From positions 1 through 18,951 of the forward strand of contig JACRAI010000015.1 of the NCBI GenBank assembly GCA_016213425.1: a DNA stretch of 18,951 nucleotides, in the 5' to 3' direction. This DNA comes from an archaeon (GTDB lineage Archaea > Nanobdellota > Nanobdellia > Woesearchaeales > ARS49). A program made the translations under genes and the position numbers. The notes beneath the pieces were generated by a model. That model saw nothing but the letters and a program-made list of their open reading frames with translations, made no database searches and was not told the origin of the DNA. The first letter of the stretch is position 1; each line of letters starts with the position of its first letter. Below are positions 7,879 to 13,615 of this stretch, one piece after another.

Positions 7879-8214
7879 TCAGTATCTAAATCTTTTTTCA
7901 TAATCTTTGTGGTCAAACCATTCTAGAATTATATTCATCACAGTTACTTCCCCGGTTTCTATTGTATAAACTAATCTCCATGCATTAGGCAAATCATATT
8001 TCCACAAGTTGGTTATTTGATAACTTTGAATATACATCTTAGGCCATAACGATTTTTTTATTTTTAATCCACAATTAGGATTCTTTTTTAAATCAATAAT
8101 TGCTCTATTAATAAAATCATAAAGTTGTTTGTCCTAAAATTTACCTCCTTTTAAAAGTTCAAACTCCTCCTTAAGCTTACTTGAAATAAAAGCTACTGAA
8201 ACATTTTTATTCAT
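7879..8214 (-). pseudogene. RelE/ParE-like toxin with in-frame stop
   Basis: Translated on the minus strand from the ATG at 8214-8212, this frame gives 111 codons that read like an archaeal RelE/ParE-fold toxin. Key stretches are VAFISSKLKEEFELLKGGKF, DKQLYDFINRAI, NLWKYDLPNAWRLVYTI and ILEWFDHKDYEKRF. Codon 27 (8134-8136) is TAG where, by my recollection, relatives have an acidic residue, so a single G-to-T change from GAG explains it. Everything after the stop stays in frame and conserved, which implies a recent lesion or read-through. No in-frame Met follows until about residue 60, so a restart would lose the N-terminal third. RelE toxins cleave mRNA at ribosomes; ParE toxins act on gyrase. 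The start overlaps the antitoxin stop in ATGA, the classical toxin-antitoxin coupling. Confidence 0.85.
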
Positions 8215-8477
8215 TTTACAACCAATCTTTCTTCTATTAATTTTTTAATTCTTTGAGGATTATATGTCCAAATAACACAACCATCTTTATCTATCATGAT
8301 TTTTCCAGACTGCTCTAAGTAATCCAGTATTACTTGAAAAGTTTGGTACATCATTTTTTTAGGTAATTTTTTCCAAAGTTGATACTTGCCGCATTCTTGA
8401 CTGTATTTTTGAGTTGTTTTTTCTACCATAATAACAGATTCAAGTGTCGGACTGTGTAAAATAGTTTCTTGGTACAT
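8211..8477 (-). CDS. antitoxin partner of RelE-like toxin, wHTH-like
   Basis: From the ATG at 8477-8475 this encodes 88 residues. A TTG 12 nt further upstream is a possible but poorer start. The sequence carries TLESVIMVEKT near the N-terminus and LWKKLPKKMMYQTFQVILDYLEQSGKIMIDKDGCVIWTYN in the middle (residues about 40-75). This pattern of two helices followed by a beta wing suggests a small winged helix. I recall similar proteins encoded directly before RelE-like toxins in many archaea, generally annotated as hypothetical. The stop overlaps the toxin start by 4 bp (ATGA). With the toxin interrupted, the antitoxin could still bind its own promoter or neutralise related toxins in trans. Its role as antitoxin is inferred from position and family recall. 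Confidence 0.72.
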   Translation of the reverse strand: MYQETILHSPTLESVIMVEKTTQKYSQECGKYQLWKKLPKKMMYQTFQVILDYLEQSGKIMIDKDGCVIWTYNPQRIKKLIEERLVVK

Positions 8478-8501
8478 ATTATATAACAATATATAAGAAA
8501 A

Positions 8502-8510
8502 AATATTTAA
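8502..8510 (-). promoter_or_regulatory. TATA box for antitoxin-toxin operon
   Basis: On the minus strand ttaaatatt lies 25-33 nt before the ATG at 8477. A second AT-rich element, cttatatatt, lies closer to the start and may be part of an operator. Confidence 0.4.
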
Positions 8511-8573
8511 GCTTTTCGAAAAAAGTATTCAAAAACCACAATGTTTAAAACATCTTAAACAGAGTGATATTCA

Positions 8574-9341
8574 ATGATACAATTTCTTTTGGTGCTCGCC
8601 ACTGGATTAATTGCTCAACTGATTGATGGCGGCTTGGGAATGGGTTATGGAGTTACTTCTACATCACTGCTTCTTCAACTAGGTTTTACAACTGCAATTG
8701 CAAGCGCTACGGTTCATTTTGCAGAAATTTTTACAACATTCTTCTCAGGAATATCACACTTAAAATTCGGCAATGTAGATAAAAAAATATTTATACCATT
8801 AGTAATTTCAGGAGTTATTGGGGGAATTGTTGGTGTTTATTTATCTGTTAAATTACAGAATACTGACTCTATAAAACCATTCGTCTCTGTGGTATTATTA
8901 ATTCTGGGATTAGTAATGATTTACAGATTCATATCTAGACATGAACATTGTGAACACGTAACTCCGAGCAGAAAAAGAACTTTTTTAATTGGTTTCCCTG
9001 CTGCACTTATTGATGCCTTGGGCGGAGGAGGCTGGGGGCCAATAACAACTCCTGCACTAATACTTCATAATTCACATCCTAGAAAAGCAATAGGGTCTGT
9101 AAATCTTGCAGAATTTTTTGTTACACTTGCAATTTCAATATCATTTTTATTAATGCTGCCAAAAATAGAATGGACAGTCGTCCTTCCTCTGCTTGTTGGA
9201 GGACTTATAGTTTCTCCATTCTCGGCATATATTTCAAAAAGAATCCCTCATGGAGCTCTAGGAATACTCGTAGGATTTACTATAGTTATACTAAGTTTAA
9301 GAACAATACTTAAATCGCTGGGAATTGATTTTATTTTTTAA
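8574..9341 (+). CDS. TauE/SafE-family permease
   Basis: The 255-residue protein is hydrophobic throughout, with about seven or eight predicted helices. It has the two-fold internal repeat of the TauE/SafE (COG0730) family: LIAQLIDGGLGMGYGVTST in the first half (about residues 12-30) and AALIDALGGGGWGPITTPAL in the second (about 138-158). In each a Gly-rich loop follows a D-[GA]-[LG]-G pattern. The family exports or imports small anions such as sulfite, sulfoacetate or other organosulfur compounds across the cytoplasmic membrane, but specificity varies. A His/Cys patch (RHEHCEHV, about 122-129) sits in the central loop and could bind metal. No sulfur-metabolism gene lies nearby. A TATA-like tttaaaac lies about 22-30 nt before the ATG. 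It diverges from the toxin-antitoxin operon. Confidence 0.93.
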   Translation: MIQFLLVLATGLIAQLIDGGLGMGYGVTSTSLLLQLGFTTAIASATVHFAEIFTTFFSGISHLKFGNVDKKIFIPLVISGVIGGIVGVYLSVKLQNTDSIKPFVSVVLLILGLVMIYRFISRHEHCEHVTPSRKRTFLIGFPAALIDALGGGGWGPITTPALILHNSHPRKAIGSVNLAEFFVTLAISISFLLMLPKIEWTVVLPLLVGGLIVSPFSAYISKRIPHGALGILVGFTIVILSLRTILKSLGIDFIF

Positions 9342-9384
9342 AAAAGATTGCAAAAGAAACATCAAATAAAGAACGAAAAAAAGT

Positions 9385-9483
9385 CTAAGCTAGAACTTTA
9401 AATTTCCCCTTCTTAAAATCAGCTAAGCTCTTCTTGAAATCCTCAACTACTTCAGTATCAATGAAATATAACTGGACAAAATA
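9385..9483 (-). pseudogene. possible 3' remnant of a small gene
   Basis: On the minus strand an open stretch of about 32 codons ends in TAG at 9385-9387. It reads FIDTEVVEDFKKSLADFKKG and then KFKVLA before the stop. There is no start codon in frame, and a TAA bounds it upstream. The amphipathic, charged ending resembles C-termini of small antitoxins (an acidic helix followed by a basic Gly-x-[FV] tail). It could equally be chance. No promoter is recognisable. It lies just past the decayed gene end at 9505-9560. Confidence 0.3.
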
Positions 9484-9504
9484 TTATTTAAACCTATCTG
9501 ATCT

Positions 9505-9560
9505 AAATTACTCTCTTACTGCAGGCCTGAAATATTGATGAGTTTTGAATCTACGAGAGA
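9505..9560 (-). pseudogene. decayed copy of the 3' end of the 10956-11435 gene
   Basis: These 56 bp match 10953-11009 at about three quarters of positions; the first 31 bp match at 25 of 31. One 1-nt gap is needed near 9541-9545. Read on the minus strand, the piece ends QYFRPAVRE then TAA. The intact gene ends CPYFRLAPRQ then TGA, so YFR-x-A-x-R and the stop position agree. Past the 1-nt gap the frames differ, but DSK matches DSR. The fragment lies directly before the AbiE-like toxin-antitoxin pair, and the intact gene end lies directly after it. Homology over so short a piece is probable but not certain. Confidence 0.6.
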
Positions 9561-9574
9561 AAAATAGCGCAAGA

Positions 9575-9583
9575 TTTATATAT
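9575..9583 (+). promoter_or_regulatory. TATA box for AbiEi-like gene
   Basis: tttatatat lies 25-33 nt before the ATG at 9608, which supports this ATG over the frame's upstream TTG at 9545. Confidence 0.55.
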
Positions 9584-9585
9584 TA

Positions 9586-9605
9586 TAGGATATTTTTATA
9601 TCCTA
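9586..9605. promoter_or_regulatory. palindromic operator overlapping the AbiE-pair transcription start
   Basis: taggatat-tttt-atatccta is a perfect 8-bp inverted repeat with a 4-nt centre. It lies between the TATA box and the ATG at 9608, exactly where the transcript should begin. A repressor bound here would block initiation. Toxin-antitoxin operons are often autoregulated through such sites by the antitoxin. Which protein binds is inference. Confidence 0.6.
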
Positions 9606-9607
9606 AA

Positions 9608-10201
9608 ATGGTTAATTTACAATTAATTCGCAAAATCATAGAATCAGAGGATGTTATAGTTCCCGTACTTTTCAAACCAGTTCAATTCAATATACTAAAG
9701 AAATTAGATAAAAATTACAAATTAACAGATAATGAAAAAAGATATTTGCGCGGAAAAATGCATAAAAAGATTATTGCATTAGAAAAATTAATGCAAAAAG
9801 AGGAAATATCAAACGAACTTGTTATATTTCTTAACAACATCAATTCATACTACATAACAGGTTTAGAAGCGCTAAAACACAATGGATATGGCTGGTATTA
9901 TGAACCTAAATCAGTGGAAATTATCAACACAAAAATCAGCGGAATGATTAATTTATTGGGTAAATCAATCAAATTTATAAAAATTAAATCAGTGGCGAAA
10001 AGCAAAATAGTTACTAATAGAGAAACAGGATTAAAATATGCAACTAACCCTCAAATAATAAAAGATGTTGTCTTTACAAAAAACAGTTATACTAAAAATA
10101 TTTGCAATCAAATGCTGAACCGATATGGAAAAATGTTCAGTGATAAAAATAAAGCAGTGATAAAAGAAGCAAAAATTGATTATTCGAAGTATGGTGTCTA
10201 A
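9608..10201 (+). CDS. AbiEi-like antitoxin of a type IV-like toxin-antitoxin pair
   Basis: This 197-residue protein is basic and mostly alpha/beta. I chose the ATG at 9608 because the TATA box is 25-33 nt away and a palindromic operator separates the two; the frame's upstream TTG start would overlap both. The middle region, with YYITGLEALKHNGYGW at about residues 79-94 and then VEIINTKISGMINLLGKSIK followed by FIKIKS, resembles the C-terminal domain of AbiEi antitoxins, which typically have S-x-L-x-x-H-G and a beta hairpin ending in h-x-[FY]-[IV]-x-h. An N-terminal winged helix for DNA binding is expected, but I cannot see it clearly. The gene abuts the nucleotidyltransferase gene with no gap (TAA then ATG). 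Antitoxin role is inferred from that pairing. Confidence 0.68.
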   Translation: MVNLQLIRKIIESEDVIVPVLFKPVQFNILKKLDKNYKLTDNEKRYLRGKMHKKIIALEKLMQKEEISNELVIFLNNINSYYITGLEALKHNGYGWYYEPKSVEIINTKISGMINLLGKSIKFIKIKSVAKSKIVTNRETGLKYATNPQIIKDVVFTKNSYTKNICNQMLNRYGKMFSDKNKAVIKEAKIDYSKYGV

Positions 10202-10903
10202 ATGGCAAGAATATTAGAAATACTTGAAGAATTTTTAAAAGAAGTTGAAAAAGATAATCCGTTTAATCTGGTGCTTAAAGGGGGAACCGCACTCTCCTTA
10301 TATCACTTAAACCACCACAGAGAATCTGAAGATCTTGATTTTGATGCAGAAAAACATTTTATTAAAGACTGCAAAAAAATAGAAAACTATCTAGCATCAA
10401 TTCTTGAAAAATTAAAAAATACTCAAAACATAAAAGAGTTTAAAATACAAAAATCAGGTTTTGCAGCAACTAATAGATATCACATAAAAATAGAACTTGA
10501 AACACACAAAATATATTACACTAAAATAGACATAGATTTTGTGGAACTTCCTAAAAATCTAATTAAAAACAATCAATTAAATTTGTATTCAAAAGAAAGA
10601 ATGCTGATTACAAAACTAATTACTTTTATGAACCGAAAAGAATTCAAAGATTTATATGATGTCTCTTATTTGGCAGAAAAAACCAATCTGGATAAATTTA
10701 AAGGTAAAAAAGAAACGATCAAACTTATTGAAGACGCAATAACAACAATGCAACAAGAAGATATTAAAAAAATGTTTAAACTTGCATTTAGAAATGTTGA
10801 CTTAAAATTTAAGAATCTTAAAGAATCACAACTTCAAAATTTTGTAGAAGAAACAATAAAAAAATTAAGAATCATGATAAACAAATTGAAAAAATATGAA
10901 TGA
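10202..10903 (+). CDS. AbiEii/AbiGii-family nucleotidyltransferase toxin
   Basis: The 233 residues show the MenT/AbiEii nucleotidyltransferase signature: LKGGTALSLYHL at about 25-36, RESEDLDFD at about 40-48 with the paired metal-binding acids Asp44 and Asp46, and a further strand KIDIDFVELP carrying the third acid. The Lys/Arg-rich helical C-terminus, with a conserved-looking RKEFKDLYDV, also fits the family, where K-x-R-D-x-x-D-L-Y-D is usual. Members act as toxins in phage-defence and stability modules; characterised MenT enzymes add nucleotides to tRNA 3' ends. The start follows the antitoxin stop immediately, so the two are co-transcribed and probably translationally coupled. No frameshift or missing catalytic residue is visible, so the pair looks intact. 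Confidence 0.88.
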   Translation: MARILEILEEFLKEVEKDNPFNLVLKGGTALSLYHLNHHRESEDLDFDAEKHFIKDCKKIENYLASILEKLKNTQNIKEFKIQKSGFAATNRYHIKIELETHKIYYTKIDIDFVELPKNLIKNNQLNLYSKERMLITKLITFMNRKEFKDLYDVSYLAEKTNLDKFKGKKETIKLIEDAITTMQQEDIKKMFKLAFRNVDLKFKNLKESQLQNFVEETIKKLRIMINKLKKYE

Positions 10904-10955
10904 AAAACATAACAACTACGTTGATCACATAATTAAAATTTAAAGTTAAAAAAAA

Positions 10956-11435
10956 TCACTGTCTTGGTGCAAGTCTGAAATATGGACAAGGTCTTGAATC
11001 TGCAAGAACTCTTTCTGTTTCTTTAATTCTTTCTGGGCCTGTAATTTGGTAATCAAAAGGCTTTTCTGCTTCGCAACATACAGTTGTATAACCGTGTCCC
11101 GTGAAAAAACTTTGAAGTCTTGGGCACATAACGTAACTTTGTCCTGAGCTCAAACCTACTACGCCATCTCGATCTCCTGAGTTAGGAAATATTGATACTT
11201 CAACAAAAGCATTGACAGGTTTTGATTTATTTGAAGCTCCACCGCATTGTATTGAATGAGTTTGAACCGGTCGTTCTCCTCTAGATTCAGCAACTAGTTT
11301 TGCAAGATCTGCAACTTTAGAAGCCAAAGCATTCAAACCAAAAACATCTCCTTCGAAAGCAAATGTTCCCTCAACTTTCTCGTGAAGCGTACCAATGTGG
11401 TCTACGCCTCCTGTAAATTTGATTTGTCCTGTCAT
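10956..11435 (-). CDS. uncharacterised protein, second gene of SD-led operon
   Basis: I do not recognise this 159-residue protein. It has no signal peptide or membrane span. The N-terminal third holds short beta-like strands (MTGQIKFTGGVDHIGTLHE); about 25-55 is a charged helix (ALASKVADLAKLVAES). The centre has VNAFVEVSIFPNSGDRDG and LSSGQSYVMCPRLQSFFTGH, and the C-terminus is KETERVLADSRPCPYFRLA. Cys residues at about 64, 103, 119-120 and 146 include an adjacent CC pair. It is poorer in Lys and richer in Gly, Val and Ser than most neighbours. GGAGG lies 10 nt before the ATG, an unusually good ribosome site for this window. It follows the 11460-11819 gene by 24 bp and is probably co-transcribed. 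A decayed copy of its 3' end lies at 9505-9560. Confidence 0.72.
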   Translation of the reverse strand: MTGQIKFTGGVDHIGTLHEKVEGTFAFEGDVFGLNALASKVADLAKLVAESRGERPVQTHSIQCGGASNKSKPVNAFVEVSIFPNSGDRDGVVGLSSGQSYVMCPRLQSFFTGHGYTTVCCEAEKPFDYQITGPERIKETERVLADSRPCPYFRLAPRQ

Positions 11436-11445
11436 TTTATTTATT

Positions 11446-11450
11446 CCTCC
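11446..11450 (-). promoter_or_regulatory. Shine-Dalgarno site of the 10956-11435 gene
   Basis: GGAGG on the minus strand, with a 10-nt spacer (aataaataaa) before the ATG at 11435. The spacer sequence is nearly identical to that before the upstream operon gene. Confidence 0.75.
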
Positions 11451-11459
11451 TTATAATTA

Positions 11460-11819
11460 TTAATTTTTTACGCTTACAACTGTTGAAGGGTTTCTTGCTT
11501 CGTAATCTTCAGCAACTTTGAAAGCGTAATCTGCAACGGATTCTGGAGTTCTAAAGTGAACATCATCTTTGTTTTTTACTTCAACAAAAATAGGTACAGA
11601 ATCTTGGCCCATTCTACCTGGGAAAACTCTTGTGCAAAAAATTACTAATTCTTCATTGTATCTTCCTTGAGTTCCATTAAAAGGACTTGTGACTGCCGCA
11701 GTATAATGAACATTACCCTCGTGTACATCTCCAACTTTTCCTACTTCTTCAAGAACTTGCTCTAAATTTTCCATAACGACTTGTGCATCACTAGGCACTT
11801 TTCTTAAATCTCTAACCAT
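11460..11819 (-). CDS. uncharacterised protein, first gene of SD-led operon
   Basis: This is 119 residues from the ATG at 11819-11817. An ATG nine bases upstream leaves only 1 nt after the GGAGG site, whereas this ATG has a 10-nt spacer identical in length to that of the next gene. No family is recognised. The protein has an amphipathic N-terminal helix (SDAQVVMENLEQVLEEVGKV), then alternating strands (NVHYTAAVTSPF, ELVIFCTRVFPG, VPIFVEVKN), then a helix with SVADYAFKVAEDYEARNP. This suggests a compact alpha/beta fold of soluble type. The order helix-strands-helix and the phrase [IA]FVEV occur in both operon proteins, but I cannot show homology. The operon diverges from the second alpha/beta hydrolase across about 120 bp. 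Confidence 0.7.
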   Translation of the reverse strand: MVRDLRKVPSDAQVVMENLEQVLEEVGKVGDVHEGNVHYTAAVTSPFNGTQGRYNEELVIFCTRVFPGRMGQDSVPIFVEVKNKDDVHFRTPESVADYAFKVAEDYEARNPSTVVSVKN

Positions 11820-11829
11820 TTTATTCATT

Positions 11830-11834
11830 CCTCC
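11830..11834 (-). promoter_or_regulatory. Shine-Dalgarno site that decides the start of the 11460 gene
   Basis: GGAGG on the minus strand. The near ATG at 11828 is only 1 nt away and sterically unlikely; the ATG at 11819 is 10 nt away. The sequence from GGAGG to ATG differs by one base from the leader of the second gene. Confidence 0.7.
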
Positions 11835-11866
11835 AAAAAATATTATTTTAGTTCAAGTATGAAACA

Positions 11867-11878
11867 CTTATATATAAA
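11867..11878 (-). promoter_or_regulatory. TATA box for the SD-led two-gene operon
   Basis: On the minus strand, tttatatataag lies about 33 nt upstream of the GGAGG site. The transcript would carry a leader of roughly 25-30 nt, unlike most genes here, which look leaderless. Confidence 0.5.
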
Positions 11879-11941
11879 GCTTTCGATTTTTAACCACTTG
11901 AAAGTAGTAAATATTAAATACTCTTGAGTTTAACAACACTC

Positions 11942-12847
11942 ATGACAGCAAAAATACAATATTCAGATAATACTTTAACCATTGATACAAAGAATGGTGC
12001 AGTTTTGAAAGGGGATTTTTATGATAATACTTCTAAAAACGGAGTGATTCTTTTACCAGGGTTTACAGAGCATCGCTCAACTCTTGACAATTTAGCTCAA
12101 GAGTTAAGTAAAGATTTCAAAGTTTGGAGTTTCGATCTTAATTCTCAAGGAGAAAGCACAGGCAATTGGGATTTGCATCAAATGAAAGAAAGCTTTTATG
12201 AAATACAAGATGCATTAAAGAAGAAACATAAATTAAAAAAGTTAGGCGCACACGGAAACAGTTTAGGCGGAATGACTGTTGGTTTAGTTACTGCAGAAGG
12301 AGTTCTCGATTGTATTTGTTTAACTAGCACGCCTGCAGGCTTACAGGACGTCCTTAAAGAAACTTTCAGAAGAAAACTCGAGAAAGTACCTAACAAAATT
12401 GCAAGGTATGGAATGATTGCTTTTGAAGCTGTGGCTTCTAAATTAAGCGATAAGCATAAGAAAGCGTATGAACAAATTAAAGCGCAAAAAAGTTTAAAAA
12501 ACCAAATTCAGTTTGGTGCAGCGAAATTTTATGATGTACATCAAGCAATACACTGGGTAGATAATGCTCCAAGACTTGATGCACAAGTTCAAAGAATAAC
12601 TCAACCAGTACTAGTTATTTATGGCGGTTCAGATCTTTTTTTAGGAATAAAAGACAGCACACTTCCTGAAGTTTTAAGGAAAATGTATGAACAAATAGAT
12701 AGTAAAAATAAAGATTTATTAATAATACCTGGAGCCGGGCATAGCTTAGAACTACTTGAACGCGGAGAAGCTTTATGGGGAAGACATCCAAAGTACAGAT
12801 TTGTTAAAGAAATTATTGCTAAACATTTCAGAGAACATTTAGGTTGA
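11942..12847 (+). CDS. alpha/beta hydrolase, copy 2
   Basis: From the ATG at 11942 this is 301 residues. I preferred it to a TTG 18 nt upstream because a TATA-like aatattaaata lies about 24-34 nt before it. It shares domain plan and many residues with the 6981-7865 protein: LPGFTEHR near residue 38, nucleophile elbow GNSLG with Ser107, acid Asp231 in IYGGSDLF, and His267 in GAGHSLE. The 26 residues around 51-76 are identical between the copies and their DNA differs at one of 78 positions (12092-12169), while the rest has drifted strongly. The lid region (about 138-195) differs most and is longer, so substrates may differ. Probably cytoplasmic; substrate unknown. It is transcribed divergently from the unknown operon. 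Confidence 0.88.
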   Translation: MTAKIQYSDNTLTIDTKNGAVLKGDFYDNTSKNGVILLPGFTEHRSTLDNLAQELSKDFKVWSFDLNSQGESTGNWDLHQMKESFYEIQDALKKKHKLKKLGAHGNSLGGMTVGLVTAEGVLDCICLTSTPAGLQDVLKETFRRKLEKVPNKIARYGMIAFEAVASKLSDKHKKAYEQIKAQKSLKNQIQFGAAKFYDVHQAIHWVDNAPRLDAQVQRITQPVLVIYGGSDLFLGIKDSTLPEVLRKMYEQIDSKNKDLLIIPGAGHSLELLERGEALWGRHPKYRFVKEIIAKHFREHLG

Positions 12848-12880
12848 ATTCTATTAAAGTGTTTTTTCAGAATTTTATCT

Positions 12881-12953
12881 TCTGTTTACCTCACTATCGT
12901 TCGGATTAGACTTCAGACGCCTCTGCAAATAAGCATTTTAATTTTAGGCAGAG
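12881..12953. repeat. intergenic repeat-like element with weak hairpin
   Basis: Bases 12881-12918 (tctgtttacctcactatcgt onward to cttcagac) resemble 4924-4960 with small gaps, at roughly 70 per cent. As at the first site, a hairpin follows: ctctgc (12921-12926) with gcagag (12948-12953), only 6 bp here. It lies between the hydrolase stop and the S17e promoter. Confidence 0.4.
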
Positions 12954-13052
12954 TCATCTTCAAAAAGAATCGGTAAAGATCAAATTGATTAATTGTTCAA
13001 ACTCTAATATATAAAAGACGTTTAACTTTTCAACCCCTTTCTTTTGCGTAAC

Positions 13053-13063
13053 CTTTATAAATC
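13053..13063 (+). promoter_or_regulatory. TATA box for S17e-Alba-HAD operon
   Basis: ctttataaatc lies 21-31 nt before the ATG at 13084, supporting that start over the TTG at 13075. Confidence 0.6.
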
Positions 13064-13083
13064 TCCCTTTATTTTTGGCTGTT

Positions 13084-13275
13084 ATGGGGCGAATAAAAAC
13101 TAAATTAATCAAAAGGTTAACAGTTAGCATGCTTAAAGAGTACCCTGAAGTTTTCACTAAAGAATTCGATTCAAACAAAAAATTAGTTGAAGGTTATTTA
13201 GAAAATCACAGTAAAAGGTTAAGAAATGTTGTTGCTGGTTACGTTACTAGACTTAAGAAAACTGAAAAGTATTAG
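13084..13275 (+). CDS. rps17e: small-subunit ribosomal protein S17e
   Basis: S17e is an archaeal/eukaryotic protein of the small ribosomal subunit with no bacterial counterpart. The 63 residues from the ATG at 13084 begin MGRIKTKLIKRLT and continue EYPEVFTKEFDSNKKLVEGY, then RLRNVVAGYVTRL. These are the classical S17e blocks, and the length matches archaeal members (about 60-70). The frame opens at a TTG nine bases upstream, but the MGRI start and the TATA spacing favour the ATG. Only 11 bp separate its stop from the Alba start, so the two are almost certainly co-transcribed. S17e is strong evidence that the contig is archaeal. Confidence 0.95.
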   Translation: MGRIKTKLIKRLTVSMLKEYPEVFTKEFDSNKKLVEGYLENHSKRLRNVVAGYVTRLKKTEKY

Positions 13276-13286
13276 GGGGGAATAAA

Positions 13287-13607
13287 ATGACAGAAGAAAC
13301 ACCGAGGGCAGATGACAATTCTATTTTTATCGGTTTAAAACCGTTCATGAATTATGTAACTGGAGTAGTAATGCAGTTCACAACCAAAGGTGCGCCAGAG
13401 GTAATCATAAAAGCTAGAGGAAAATTTATTAGTAGAGCTGTAGACGTAGCAGAAGTTTCAGCTAAAAGATTTCTAGATAATAAAGTGGCAGTAAAAGGAA
13501 TTCAAATTAATTCAGAAGAATTCACTAACAAAGAAGGGAGACAAGTAAGAGTGAGCACAATTGAAATAACCCTTGAAAAAGTAGGCGAATTACTAACAAG
13601 AGAATAA
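13287..13607 (+). CDS. albA: Alba DNA/RNA-binding chromatin protein
   Basis: Alba is a small dimeric archaeal protein that coats DNA and RNA. The 106 residues contain the core fold: IFIGLKPFMNYVTGVVMQFT (about 12-31), where Lys18 corresponds to the Lys normally acetylated or contacting DNA (GxKPxxxYV), then VIIKARGKFISRAVDVAEV (about 39-57) and VSTIEITLEK near the end. Length is slightly above the usual 90-100 because of an acidic N-terminal extension (TEETPRADD). A strong purine tract gggggg lies 6 nt before the ATG as Shine-Dalgarno. It is the middle gene of S17e-Alba-HAD, with 8 bp to the next start. Confidence 0.95.
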   Translation: MTEETPRADDNSIFIGLKPFMNYVTGVVMQFTTKGAPEVIIKARGKFISRAVDVAEVSAKRFLDNKVAVKGIQINSEEFTNKEGRQVRVSTIEITLEKVGELLTRE

Positions 13608-13615
13608 ACAAATTC

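Noticed and set aside
9545..9607. Upstream in-frame extension of the AbiEi-like gene starting at the TTG at 9545
   Set aside because: It would contain the TATA box and the palindromic operator, and overlaps the decayed gene end.
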